The position numbers and the translations under genes were made by a program. Positions 1 to 10,760 of a stretch of DNA of 22,558 nt are shown piece after piece. Source of the stretch: Blastocladiella britannica (taxonomy: Eukaryota > Blastocladiomycota > Blastocladiomycetes > Blastocladiales > Blastocladiaceae); assembly GCA_025349905.2 (NCBI GenBank), contig MU624816.1:1-22558 (forward strand). The letters run 5' to 3'. Position 1 is the first letter of the stretch. The number at the start of each line of letters is the position of its first letter. The notes under the pieces were generated by a model. It saw nothing but the letters and a program-made list of their open reading frames with translations. It was not told where the DNA came from and searched no databases.

Positions 1-73
1 GAGTTCAGCATTATCAGTTTCGGAAGAAAGCAACAATATTTTACCATGAACCAAAAAAAAAACAGTCTGCTCG

Positions 74-3000
74 TTAGCGGTGGTACCGCTTACTGCTCGG
101 TCCATCGTCCGATGCGCCTCCACCGCGGCGCTTAGGCGCGCCGGTGCCGCCGGGCAAGTACCGGTCGATCGAACTCCGGCGGCCCCCACCGCCGCCGCCA
201 CGCGGGTCGCCGCCGCCACTGCCGCGATCCCGGCTCCGGCTGCGGTCGCGGCGGTGCCGCGGATCGCGCGACGCCAACGGGTAGTCGCGGTCCGAGTGGT
301 GGCGGTCGTGGTCGCGGTCGCGCGAGCTGCTGCGATCGTCGCGACCGCCGGGCCCATACGATGAGGAGGAGGAGTACCGGGGATCACGAGGTGCCCCGGA
401 AAGCGAGCTGCCGCTGCTGCCACCCAAGCGCGGATCACGAGCGGCGCCAGAGCCAGAAGAGAGGGACGGCGGAGGCGTGTACGCCAGGAGCGCGCGTGAC
501 CGGTCTACGGTCGGGGCCGGAAGACGTGGAGCAACTTGGAGGAGGAGGTTCATGATCCCCGTCGGATCCATGGTTGGGACTGTATCTCATCTCAATCAAG
601 TCAGCTCCAAAAAAAAAAAAAAGTAGGGGAGAAACAACGTACGGCCAGACATGGCGCTCGCAGGCGGAAGTCGCCGCGCAAATGCCACTAACACGTCGAT
701 CGGGTGCGGGACCTTGGCCTGCGGTGCAGGCGCAGCAGCTGCGGGACCACCGTTGTCAGTAGCCGACCCACTTCGGTCATCGCGGTCACCCCGTTCGCCG
801 CCGCCACGACGGCGCGACCGCTCGTCGTCGTCCCGAGCGCGCGCATCGCGCACCGCGGCCGAATGCGTCTTGGTCGCCGCGTCCACGAGCGCGCGCCGCT
901 CGTCGTCTGACATGCGCGGCGGCCGGAACGGCGCCCACCCGGGAGCCGTGCTGGTGCCGGGAGCAGCGGCGGCGCCGTACGGGCCCGACGACGGGCGGCC
1001 CTCGACGACCGCGGGCGCCACCACGTGGTCGGGCGGCGTCCAGTTTTCGAGGAACGCACGTCGGCCAGCGGCGTCAAGGCTACCTTGGTCGCTGGTACTG
1101 CCGGACCGGTGGTGGTGGTCGTACGACGATGACGATCCACCGTTGCTGCCCGAGGCGTTGTGGTGGTTGGTAGAGTACGTGTCGGTTGTGCGATCATCGG
1201 CTCCACCGCGCCGCGTTGACGTGGATGGTCGAGTCCCAGCGGACACTGCAACGGACTCGATCCCGAGCTCGCGCTCGCCAACCGCGTCCTCGCCCAAGTA
1301 CGCGTACCGCAAGCACGCGAGCCGCAACGCCTCGACCGACCGCGCCGTGTCGTCGGCCTCGCGCTCGCGTGGCCCTGCTACCGCCGCCGTTGCGGTGGCA
1401 TCCGCATCTTTACCGCCACCACCGATCCGGGCCAGCGCCAACCGCGACGCCAAGTCCCTTAACTCGGCCTCGCGCTTCTCCATTTCGCGCAAGTCCCCCG
1501 CGTCACGGTACGCGGCCGCCAATCGGTCGCCGACGGCCCGCAAGTCGGCCGGCGGAAGTGCTCGGGCGCTCCACACGGGCACCAGCTTGGCCACGATCTT
1601 GGCCGGGTCGCGCGTCGCTCGCAGGTGGTCGGCGAACGCCAGCACGGGCCCCGCGGTGCCCGGGAACTGGTCAATCGCCCACGTCAGCAGCCGTTGCGGG
1701 ACGCTGATGGACGTGGCGGTGGCTGGAGCTGTGCTCACTGCTGCCGTTGCTCCGTCGCCACCAGGCGTACCGCCACCCGAGCCGTCAGCGGCACCACCGG
1801 CGGCGTCGCCGCCGCCATAGTAGTACTCGAGCATGGCCGAAGCGGCGGGCACGTGCCAGGTGATCATCTTGAGGTCGGCGCGTGCGCGCCGAAACACGCC
1901 GCGCTGTGCGGTGAGGCCCTGCGCTCGCGCCGCCGACCGCATCCACGTCACGTACGCAAACGAGAGCGCGCGCTTGGCTTGACGCACGGTGGGCGGTTCG
2001 TCTCCGTTGTCCGTGGCAGCTGGGTCGGCGGATCCCTTGCCGCCGCTGGCCGTTTCGCTGGATACTACGTGGCTCACGTGAGGTTGCAGGCGCTCAACGA
2101 GCTGCTCGTACACCTTGGAGGTCTTTTCGGCGTCGCCCTTGAGCTCGAGCATGTCGGCCAGCGTAAAGTGGAGGAGGAGGCTGGAATAATGCATGAGAGA
2201 GAAGGTCGATCCGCGTGCGTTCGTCGTCGGTTGTCGCCGGATCGCGAGTGGCAATCGGTGGAGTCGGGGAGGAAGAAAAAAGAAAAGACAGGTCGTGCCA
2301 GAGATCCAAGGATGCATGTATAGCATAAACAATCACAAAAAAATGAAGGGAAATCAGAGTAGGGAAAGGGGCGGAAGCGAGAGAGTATAGTGAGGCCCGA
2401 ATGCAAGGAAAAAGAAATAAAGGAATCATACCTGTCCTTGCACGCCTCGCACCCAGCTCTCAGCAGCGCCTCCGCGTCCGCGTCACGGCCCTCGGACCGG
2501 AACCATGCGGCAAACTCGTACCATATTTCCGGCACGCGAGGCACACGCAGCACCCACTGCCAGTAGCACCAAGCGATCCGTGCGCTACGAGCGGCCGGGT
2601 CCAGCCGCATCGGGTTGCCCTTTTCCCACGCCAGCAACGCGCGCCAGGGCGTCATCCAGTGAGCGGGCGCCGGACCCATAGCCGCCGAACTGGACGAGGG
2701 TCCCGCGACCGGCGTGGCGCGATCGATCGCGTCCCACAGGGTCCGCAGCGTGCGGTACGCGGTGCGGGCGGCAAGGTGAGCGGCCGATCGGTCCGCCAGG
2801 AGTTTCTTTGCATTCACCGATCCGCCCGGGTACCCGCCGCCGCCGCCGGCCGCGGCACGAGCGGCATTCTCCATCGTATCCCACTCGCGCCACATGCTTT
2901 CGACCAGCGCGTGCGGAACGCCCACCGCCTGCATGTACACTGCGCGGAGGTCGGCGTGCCGCAGTTCCTCCTCGTACGCGTTATGGACCGGCGTGGATTT

Positions 3001-3707
3001 GAGGAAATCAATGTACTCGCGCCACAGCGACGCGGCGCCCACGTCGTGCATGGCCCCACCGGAATCGCCTAAGATGTACGCGTACGCTTGCGCCACCACC
3101 GACCGGTTGCTGCTCGGGTCGTCGCCCACCACCGGGTGCGTGCGCCGAATGTGCGTTAAGTACGCCTTGAGAACATCAATGTGCTTGATGTCGCGAAGGG
3201 CGCGCGCAAACAGGGACGCCAGGGCCGGGTCGTCCGAAGGCAAGAGCGCCGAGGCGGTATCGAGGTACAGTGGCCATAGCTTGGTCTATTATTATTATTA
3301 TTATTGGTTCAGCTGAGTAACGATGAAGGCGATCCAGACAGGACGTGGACGGACTCGGACGGACAGTCCCATGCCGTCATGCACCACGCCCACCACAAAG
3401 TGGGTAAATATTATAAACGTACATCGAACGGGAACCGCGACAGTGCCCGATCAAAGACTGCAAGCACATCGGCCGGCCGGTCGCGCAGCTCGCGGGTATT
3501 GGCACACTCGGCACAGAGCGCACGCCACGCGTCGGGGTCGTCCGGGTGCGTCACGGTGCGCGTCCGCAGCCGTTCGAGGCGCGGCGGCAGTGGGTCGGCC
3601 GGGACGGGCGCATTGGGGTCGATTTCCATGGCACCACCACCTTCGGTTGTTGCTGTCGGAGCCGCCGTGGCAGAGGATGTGTCGTCGACCTGCATAGCGT
3701 CGGACAT
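74..3707 (-). CDS. RNA14: mRNA 3'-end processing factor RNA14 / CstF-77 (suppressor of forked)
   Basis: Scaffold of the nuclear cleavage and polyadenylation machinery (CstF/CFIA), built of HAT (half-a-TPR) repeats that bind partner subunits. Model: complement(join(74..579,643..2180,2432..3285,3423..3707)), 1060 aa. Phases agree at all three introns (137, 251 and 63 nt). HAT repeats run from about residue 20 to 560; recognisable stretches include DPDAWRALCAE, LWPLYLDTAS, HIDVLKAYLTHIRR, LLAWEKGNPMRLD and SLLLHFTLAD, the last formed across intron 2. The conserved C-terminal block (PHPIDVLVAFARRLPPASAMSG, continued across intron 3 by LPTMDPTGIMNLLLQ) supports the last junction. A low-complexity stretch lies between the HAT domain and that block. 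The start ATG at 3707 directly precedes an acidic leader and the first HAT repeat. Odd: the last ~140 residues are an Arg/Ser/Gly-rich tail with repeated DPR units. TOP1 ends 65 nt upstream on the same strand. Confidence 0.93.
3288..3305. repeat. (ATT)6 microsatellite in RNA14 intron 1
   Basis: Six uninterrupted ATT units on the plus strand, immediately next to the 3' splice site of the first RNA14 intron. On the gene strand this replaces the usual pyrimidine tract with an AAT run. Length variation here would change the distance from branch point to acceptor. Confidence 0.95.
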
Positions 3708-3772
3708 TTTACTCAACAAAGACGGAGGGCCGAAAGAGAAAAATAACAAAACAAAAAATGCAATAAATTTAC

Positions 3773-6373
3773 TCAAAACTCCCAGTCGGCCTCGGCGTCC
3801 ATGGCCCACTTGAACTTGTCGCGCAGGGTGCGGGTAAACATCTTTTCGATCGGGACCTCGTGCTTGTTGCACCAGGCGGCGGTGATCCGCGGGTCAATGT
3901 AGTTGATCTTGGACGTGCCCAGCGCCGTGGTCTTGTTCTCGTCCTTGTCGGTCATGGTCAACTTGGCGGCGTCAATACGCTCATTTAACTGCAACAGCTT
4001 CTTTTGCAGCGACTCGGCGGTGGCCGATTCTTTGCGCTGCGTGATGGCCAGCGCTGGGGATACGGTTGCCTGGGAGGGAAGCAACGTGGCGATCGGCGGG
4101 TCGCCCGCGGCCACGCGGTCCTCGTTGATCTTTTCCAGCTTGCGAATATCCTTTTCGGCGTCGCGCTCGCGCTCCTCGGCCAGGTACGTGGTAATCCAGT
4201 CCTCGTCCAAGTCCGACTCGGGCGCGGACAACGTCGGGTCCGACCGTTTCCGTTTGGGATCGATTTCGAGCACCTGCTTCTTGATCTCGCGCCGCATGTA
4301 CTTGAGTGCGCGCACCTTGTCGCGCATGCGCTCCATCGACTGCTGGAACGACTTGGGTACGGTACGTTGGTGGTTGCACAGCACCGCCACCTCGCGGTTG
4401 GCCCGGTTGTACGCCAGCATCTTTTCGGCGGTGGAGCCGTCGGCGGGCGTCTTGCGCAGCTCCTCCTGGAACGTGTGCGATGCGTTGTAGGTGCGGAACA
4501 CTTTGGCGGTGAGCCCGGGCATCAGCGAGGCCAAGTGCTTGTTGAGAGAGCTAGTGTCGATGCGGTCAAACAACTCGTCGCCCTCAACATGGTCTTTCTT
4601 GAACAGCCGTAAGTTGCGGTGCACTTGTGCGTCCACCTTCACCACGTTGTGGTACCGGATCGAGTCCTTGCCGAGGAAATCAAACTCCACCGTGTTGCCG
4701 TCGTGCAAGATGACGTGCTCGTACCGCAGCGAGCAGCAGCCGACGGTATCGGCCTCGTCCTCGCCCTTTTCGTTGCCGGCACGCAGCGCAAACTTGTCGA
4801 TAAAGTACAGCGCGGTGGCCAGTTGCCGCTTCACCATCTCGCGGTCCTTGAGCATGGTGGTGTAGTCGTCGCGGATCTTGGACACGTGCTTCTTGAGCTC
4901 GCGGGCCTTCTCAAACTTCTTGAAGTCCGACATGCCCTTCCACGACGACGTGGCGGCCAGGAACACGTACTTGGTCTGGCTGTTGACGTTCTCGGTCCAG
5001 GTGGCCAGCCACGTCACCTCGTTGTTGTGCACCACGTTGCCCCACTGGTGGCCCTCGGGCGCCGGTGGGACCGGGTCGTTGGCGCCAATGTTGATGGTGA
5101 TCATTTCGGGCGTGACACGGGTCTTGAGCTTGCCCGCGTGCGGGTGTGCGCCGCGGCCACGGAACAAGCCTGGCGGCTCGACCCGGAAGTTGCCAATCTT
5201 TTCGGTGCGGCCGTCAATGGTGGCGATGCCGTACTTGGCCTCGATCTCGGCCTTTTCCTTCTTAATTGCGTCCTTCTCGGCCTTGGTGAGGGCCTTTTTC
5301 TTTTCGCGGTCGGCCGCCAAGTGCTCGACGATCGGCGTGAAGTCGCACTTGGTGAGCTCGGTGATCGGGCAGTTGGGCTCGGTGGCCTTGAGAATGGCGG
5401 TGAAGTCGGCAAAGAAGTTGGCGCGGAACACCTCGTTCTCCTCGTGCGGAGTCCCGACGATCCCCGCATAAAACGTGGCCACCTCCTCGGCCTCGGCGCC
5501 AAGGGTCACGGGCCGGCCGTCGTACAGCATTTGCACGCCGTGCGGCTCGTACTCGGGCGGGAACAGCACGCCATTGTGCTGCAGCGACGCGGTCCACTTG
5601 GTGGTGCTACCGAGCGCCTGCGCGTTGGTCGCCCGCCACCACTTGTACTCGCCGTCGTCGTCATTGTCGTCGTCTTCACCGCCATTGCCAGGGGTGCCAT
5701 CCGGTTCTTCTCCATTACCCGTTGCTGCCGCCTGGGACGACGATGAGCCTGGCGTGGGCGACGCCGACGCGGCCTTGCGGGTCGTCCGTTTTGGTGGATC
5801 AGCCTTGGATTTGGCTGATCGAGTAGCAGCAGTGGTGGCCGGTGCGGAGGAGGATGCAGCAGAGGAGGAGGAGGAAGCGGTCCGCCGGGCCGTGGGCTTG
5901 GCAGCGGCAACAGGCGCGATGGGAGTGGAGGTGCGTGAGCGCTTTGCCCGAGGTTTTGGCTCCACTACCTCCCGGTCATCACCATCCTCATCATCGCCAT
6001 CGTCATCGTCGGTGTTGGCATTGCGTCCGTTCCGGCCATGGCCATTGGTGCTGCGGTCGGCGACGCGACGCTTGGTAGCGGGTGGTGGAGGAGCAGTTAC
6101 AGTAGCAGGAGCTGATCGACGGACAGATGAGCGATCGGTAGGGGCAGTGGGAGCGGAGGTTGTTGCACGCGCGCGTTTTGGGGTGGGCTGTCACAAAAAA
6201 AAATTGACTTGAAAAAAAGTCAGCATGGCGATGAGCACCATTTTTTCTTGCAAGTGGGCGACACGAACCGCAGTCGCAGCAGTGCTAGTGCTAGTGCCAT
6301 TGTGCTGGTGTTCATCGTCGGAATCACTGTCGGCGATGCGACGGGCGCGCTTTGCGGCGGTGGAGGGGGCCAT
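3773..6373 (-). CDS. TOP1: DNA topoisomerase I (type IB)
   Basis: Nuclear type IB topoisomerase that relaxes supercoils through a 3'-phosphotyrosine intermediate. Model: complement(join(3773..6187,6269..6373)), 839 aa. The 81-nt intron starts with GTTCGT, ends TGTGACAG and is phase 0. Residues 1 to ~215 are a charged, low-complexity N-terminal region with Lys/Arg clusters (nuclear targeting) and acidic runs. The core begins at EYKWWRA (~residue 215). The catalytic set is complete: Arg in LRAGNEKG, Lys in GKDSIRY, Arg in FRTYNAS, His in CNHQR, and the nucleophile Tyr798 in SKINYIDPR near the C-terminus. Between CNHQR and that tyrosine lies a long charged linker, as in other eukaryotic enzymes. 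Length is slightly above the human and yeast proteins because of the N-terminus. The start at 6373 gives a short exon with an MAPSTAAKRARR leader. It is transcribed divergently from RPL15. Confidence 0.95.
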
Positions 6374-6731
6374 TTTTCTTTTTCTTTTTCTTTTGTAAAA
6401 AAAAAAAAAACGCAGTCAAAGCGTTGCGAAAGCGATAAAAAAACAGAGTCCCGTTGCTAGCAGTGCTACTTTTCTTCCTCACTCCCCGACAGCACTTCAC
6501 AGTCATATCGTTCCCTCACTTCGACCGCGACTGGGTTTCTTTTACGTTCTTTTTCTATTTCAAAACATAAGAGGGTGCAAAAAACTCTCCGACGCAGGAG
6601 GCGGGGTGGCGGCAACCAAACCCCGTGACGGTACCACGTGACTGATTATTTTTTTGGAGGGAAAGGGGACAGATGAGCCAGTGTAAATGGGGCGCTCCCT
6701 CTCCCCTCGTTATTCCTCAAAAAAATCAACC
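6374..6731. promoter_or_regulatory. Shared divergent promoter region of TOP1 and RPL15
   Basis: 358 bp between the two start codons, with no open coding sequence of note. The TOP1 side holds long A/T runs. The RPL15 side has a C/T-rich stretch (CTCCCTCTCCCCTCG, about 6703-6715) just before the start codon, as often seen before ribosomal protein genes. No clear TATA box is visible. A CACGTG element lies 92 nt upstream of the RPL15 start codon (separate entry). Confidence 0.6.
6635..6644 (+). promoter_or_regulatory. CACGTGACTG element (E-box / Cbf1-like, overlapping a Homol-D-like core)
   Basis: The palindrome CACGTG is followed by ACTG, giving GTCACGTG on the opposite strand, the known core of Cbf1-type bHLH sites. 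The GTGACTG part also matches seven of the eight bases of the fission-yeast Homol-D box (TGTGACTG), which drives ribosomal protein genes. Its place upstream of RPL15 fits such a role. A single short match is weak evidence. Confidence 0.4.
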
Positions 6732-7346
6732 ATGGGCGCTTACAAGTACATCGAGGAGCTCTACAAGAAGAAGCAGTCGGACGTGCTGCGCTTCCTCGCC
6801 CGCGTGCGCGTGTGGGAGTACCGTCAGCTGACGTCGGTGCACCGCGCGTCGCGCCCGTCGCGCCCCGACAAGGCCCGCCGTCTCGGGTACAAGGCCAAGC
6901 AGGGCTACGTGGTGTACCGCGTGCGTGTTCGCCGCGGGTCCCGCAAACGCCCCGTTGCCAAGGGCCAGACCTACGGTAAGCCCAAGACGCACGGTGTCAA
7001 CCAGCTCAAGTTCCAGCGCTCGGCCCGTTCGGTCGCCGAGGAGCGCGTGGGCCGCCGCTGCGGTAACCTGCGTGTGCTCAACTCGTACTGGATCAACCAG
7101 GACGCCGTGTACAAGTACTTTGAGGTGATCCTGGTCGACCCCTCGCACAAGGCGATCCGCCGCGACCCCCGCATCAACTGGATTGTTAACGCGACCCACA
7201 AGCACCGCGAGCTCCGCGGTCTCACTGGCGCGGGCAAGAAGTCGCGCGGTGTCGGCAAGGGCCACGGGTACAACAAGACCATTGGTGGGTCCCGTCGCGC
7301 CTCGTGGAAGCGCCGCAACACCCTGTCGCTGCCCCGTTACCGTTAA
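6732..7346 (+). CDS. RPL15: 60S ribosomal protein L15 (eL15)
   Basis: Cytosolic large-subunit ribosomal protein of 204 aa, the canonical length. It begins [21 protein letters not shown] and is highly basic throughout, with the conserved central block ([21 protein letters not shown]) and a C-terminus ending SLPRYR. The start at 6732 was chosen over an in-frame ATG at 6687 because it matches the universal eL15 N-terminus and sits in a strong context (CAACCATGGGC). There is no intron, unlike most neighbours. Codons are almost all G- or C-ending, stronger than in the flanking genes, as expected for a highly expressed gene. The 3' end converges on the receptor gene, with 83 bp between the stop codons. 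Confidence 0.98.
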   Translation: MGAYKYIEELYKKKQSDVLRFLARVRVWEYRQLTSVHRASRPSRPDKARRLGYKAKQGYVVYRVRVRRGSRKRPVAKGQTYGKPKTHGVNQLKFQRSARSVAEERVGRRCGNLRVLNSYWINQDAVYKYFEVILVDPSHKAIRRDPRINWIVNATHKHRELRGLTGAGKKSRGVGKGHGYNKTIGGSRRASWKRRNTLSLPRYR

Positions 7347-7429
7347 TTTATCCAGTTTTCGGTCCTCGATCTTGGCGTTTTTTGGGATTGGGTTTGGGAA
7401 TGCATTTTCTCTTATTTTCTCCAATCATT

Positions 7430-10400
7430 TCATTTGGCATTGGTGGTGGGTGGCTCTGGGAGCGTGCTGGTGGACGCCACCACCTCAACACTATCGCTAT
7501 ATGCAAAGCTGTTGTTATTGTTGTTGTTGTTGGTCGCTTGGTGGTTCTCAGCCACTGTCACTGTCACCACCACCTCAGTCGTGCCAGTATCAGCAACACC
7601 GTCGAGTTCCCCCTTGTCTTGCTGAGACGACGACGTCAAGATCCGACGAATCATGGGTGATCCTGTCCGTGGCGCATTGGAGGTTGCAGTCCTTGATCCA
7701 GACCTCGTTGAAGTGGTGGTGGTCGTCTCGGGCTGAACTAGCGCGCCCGCACCACTCAGAGCCTTCACCCAGGCGTCGCGATCGGCTGCACTTTCAAACC
7801 GAACCATCAGCGGCGTGCGCTTCGGGTACATGAGCGCAATGAATAGTCCCGCCGCATCATTGTCGTCGGCCGAGGGCCGAGTGGCGATGACGATAGCCAC
7901 CGTGCGCATTGCCACGGCTAATCGAATATCGGACCGTAAGGCGCTGGTGGTAGCAGTGGCACTTGAAGCGTCACCTCCAGTGGCAGCGCCACCAGATCGG
8001 TCAGGTATGGGGTCGCAGTCCCCCTTGTCGATCACCAAGTACCCCTCGGATGCTACTAATGTCAAGGTGGATCGCTGCCACCGCGCAAAGAACCGGTTGC
8101 TCCAGCGTACTTGGTAGGTGCCCGTCAATCCCTATGTCCAAATTGCGATGGTGAGCTGATTTTTAAGGGATCTCGCTGCCAGTGTGCACATACAGGAGCC
8201 TTGCGGCCACGGGACGGTGTCATGGGATAGCTGGACACACCACCGGCAAGTGCACGCGCAGGCGTCACCGATCCAATGTGCGAGACCTGGTCCACCTGAT
8301 GCTGCGTTTCGTCGTGGAACACCAGTGGAATGTGTCGAATAACTGTCCACAAGTTTTGTGAGACTTTCCACATTTAACAGAGGAGAAGGTGCACGTACTC
8401 AGCCCATACAATGCAATCCACACCGGCCACAGACTCAGTGCCGCTTCCAAGTAAAACCGAGTGTGCGGATCCAAGTTGGAGAATGCCATGAACGGCACGC
8501 CAAAGACGGTGGTCGCCATCCGTTGCTGCACGATCAGACCCACCCACGCCGCTTCGTTGTATGGGGACTGGATACGGCGGAGCTTGATGCACAGGTAGCC
8601 GTTGGCAAGGAGTCCGATACTTTTTATTTTTATTTTTTTTATTTTTTATTTTTTGGAATGATGAGAATTGGAGAGGACGTGGAAGTAAACGCGTACCCGT
8701 TGATGAGGTACCCGACAATAATGGCAAGAGCTGCGCCGGGCGGCTGCGAGCAAGCGTAACTGACGACTTTGGAGCTGATGACTGGGATCGGGATCCGAGG
8801 ACTGAGCACGATACTCCCGGCAAACAAGAGCACTTGGATCGTCGGCACGACCGCGATTTGCATCAGCATGCGCCGGGTGCGGAGCAGCTTGTTATTGGCC
8901 ATGACGCGACTATATGTATGTCCCCCACAGGTGAGTCCTCGAGTACCTTTCCAAAATAGTCAAAGGAAATAGAGTACTTGTCATAGATCTTGGCCATGCG
9001 CCGTGCCTTGACAAACACGGTGGCCACTTCCAAGCTGACGCCAATCAAGTTGGTCTGTTGGCGCAAGCGACACTGCGCGCCCTGCGTGCCAATGTACAGC
9101 GCGGGCCCCCAAGCCGAAACCAGAAGCCCGAGCCCCAAAATCAACGAAAAGTGGAACCCGAGCGACTTGACGCGCCGTGTCTTGCGGTGTCGCCAGAACA
9201 AGGCCAGAGACCCACCGATCGCCAGTGTCGTGACGCCCATCATCACCACCACCAACCACACAACGGGTTCCGTCCATCCGACCTCGTTGACGACCAGTGG
9301 CGCGTGCCAAGAAAGTGTCTGCTGATGGTCCATGCCGTCGGCAGTAGAAACCTGACCGTCCCGCTCAACTGTGGCCACCACGGGCAGCGCTCGCGTGGTG
9401 GCATTGTACTGAATCACCTGGTACGTTCCGACGCGGTTCCCGCGACTGTCGTACTCGACGGGTCCCGTGGCCGACACAAACGGGACCAAGAACTCGGCCA
9501 GCGGTGCGCGCACGGATCGGGCCGCCACCACCGCCGTGTCGCCGTACCGGTCTATGAGCGCCAGTGTTCCGCGGATCTGCGCCTCCATGCACGTGTGGTA
9601 CGCGTAGCAGTACGGGCACGACGCCAAGTCGGACGCGTTGCCGTACGCCGCGGTCCACTGCGCCTGTAGCTGGAGCGCTCTCGCTGCCGTCGGATCGTAC
9701 TTGGTTGGGGTGGTGGCAAGTATACCCTCGAGCATGGCTTCGGCCGCGCGGTGGGACGCGGTTGGAGGAAGGGTGGACATGAGTGACGGTAGAAGCGTGG
9801 CCGAGTCGGAGACGAGCCAGCTGAAATCGGACGGGCGGAACCCTGCGGTCGCAAGGGCGGCGGTCAGTGGTGGTAAGAGCCCCACTGAGCCTTGGAACAC
9901 GATGATCCGCGACGGACTGGTCCACAGATTGGTCACTACGGTCGCGAGGTCTACTGCGCTCGGGTTGGTCGCGGGTAACGTCAGGGCTGCGGCGATGGTG
10001 ACGTTGTATTGTGGGGCGGTGCGTGTGAATAGCGTCGACACTGGTTTGGGGATCATCAGTCTCAAGCTCCATTCCAAAACTCATGATTACGTGCATGAAG
10101 TCCCATAAGTGTCGGTGGAACTGATGAGGTTGACGGTCGTCCATTGCAAGTACGCAAGGACCGCCAGCATTGCGACCGACTGCGATCTATATTCATTTTT
10201 ACGCGATCAGACCTCGTCCGAAATGAACGACGCTAGACAACGCACGAATCCGGTGGAACCGACCGAAAAAACGTCGGGTAATTATTGCGATCGCTCAGCT
10301 CGTCCGACGTGGCCGACCCGGAACACATGTACACGCCGTACTTTGCCAGCGGCATGGACTCGAGCACCGAGTTGGTCGATCCCATATCCCCAATCACGGC

Positions 10401-10760
10401 CACGGCGCCGTCGTCGACCAAGTTCAGCGCCTGTGTCACCGCTTGCAATGCCAGGGTGCCCGTGTTGCGCATCACGAGCTGAAATGTGTGGCCTATCCAA
10501 ACGTTTTTGAGTGGGGATCACACAAGCCCCACAGACTCAAGCAATCACGGACCAGCTGGAACGGCAAGCTCGGCATTCAGCGGGTCGAGCGCCAGCGTCA
10601 ATGTACGCTGAATCTGGCGTGCAATGTCGCCGTGGAATTCGGTTCGATCGCCTGGCAGCGCGACTCCAAGCGTAAACTGCGTTGCTCGCACGACCACGGC
10701 TCCAGTCGCTGTAAGAATCAAGAGCAAACGAATGATCCAGAATCGGTTTGGCATGTCCAT
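7430..10760 (-). CDS. Class C-like G-protein-coupled receptor with ANF-type ligand-binding ectodomain and C-terminal PH-like domain
   Basis: Predicted plasma-membrane receptor. Model: complement(join(7430..8131,8194..8342,8399..8619,8697..8887,8947..10040,10095..10186,10246..10492,10553..10760)), 967 aa; the summed exons stay in frame. Signal peptide ~1-26. Ligand-binding region (periplasmic-binding/ANF fold) ~27-430, with landmarks GAVAVIGDMGST, YPTFFRSVPPDS and LQWTTVNLISSTDTYG; each of the last two is completed by joining exons. Seven membrane segments lie at about 441-465, 477-499, 510-530, 556-575, 598-618, 637-657 and 664-685. Cys506 and Cys593 sit where the class C TM3-ECL2 disulphide is expected, and YNE (631-633) matches the loop-3 NE motif. 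Residues ~737-861 look like a PH domain ending ADRDAWVKAL, followed by a Ser/Thr-rich tail with eight Asn. Least sure: intron 3 (GC donor), intron 4 acceptor, and the intron 5 donor (8696 chosen over 8711). The ligand is unknown. Confidence 0.82.

Noticed and set aside
651..1820. 389-codon plus-strand ORF opposite RNA14
   Set aside because: Antisense shadow of the GC-rich RNA14 exon 3; Ser/Arg/Pro-rich, low-complexity translation with no domain, while the minus strand gives a conserved protein.
4619..5746. 375-codon plus-strand ORF opposite TOP1
   Set aside because: Antisense shadow; the minus strand encodes the complete topoisomerase core with all catalytic residues.
10081..10094. GTAATC donor at 10090 for receptor intron 3
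   Set aside because: It is phase 2 and only reaches an in-phase acceptor after about 30 nt, too short for splicing. The GC donor four bases upstream gives a normal intron and the expected protein.
9365..10144. 259-codon minus-strand ORF overlapping receptor exons 3 and 4
   Set aside because: Wrong frame; the receptor frame in the same interval gives ligand-binding-domain sequence continuous with its neighbours.
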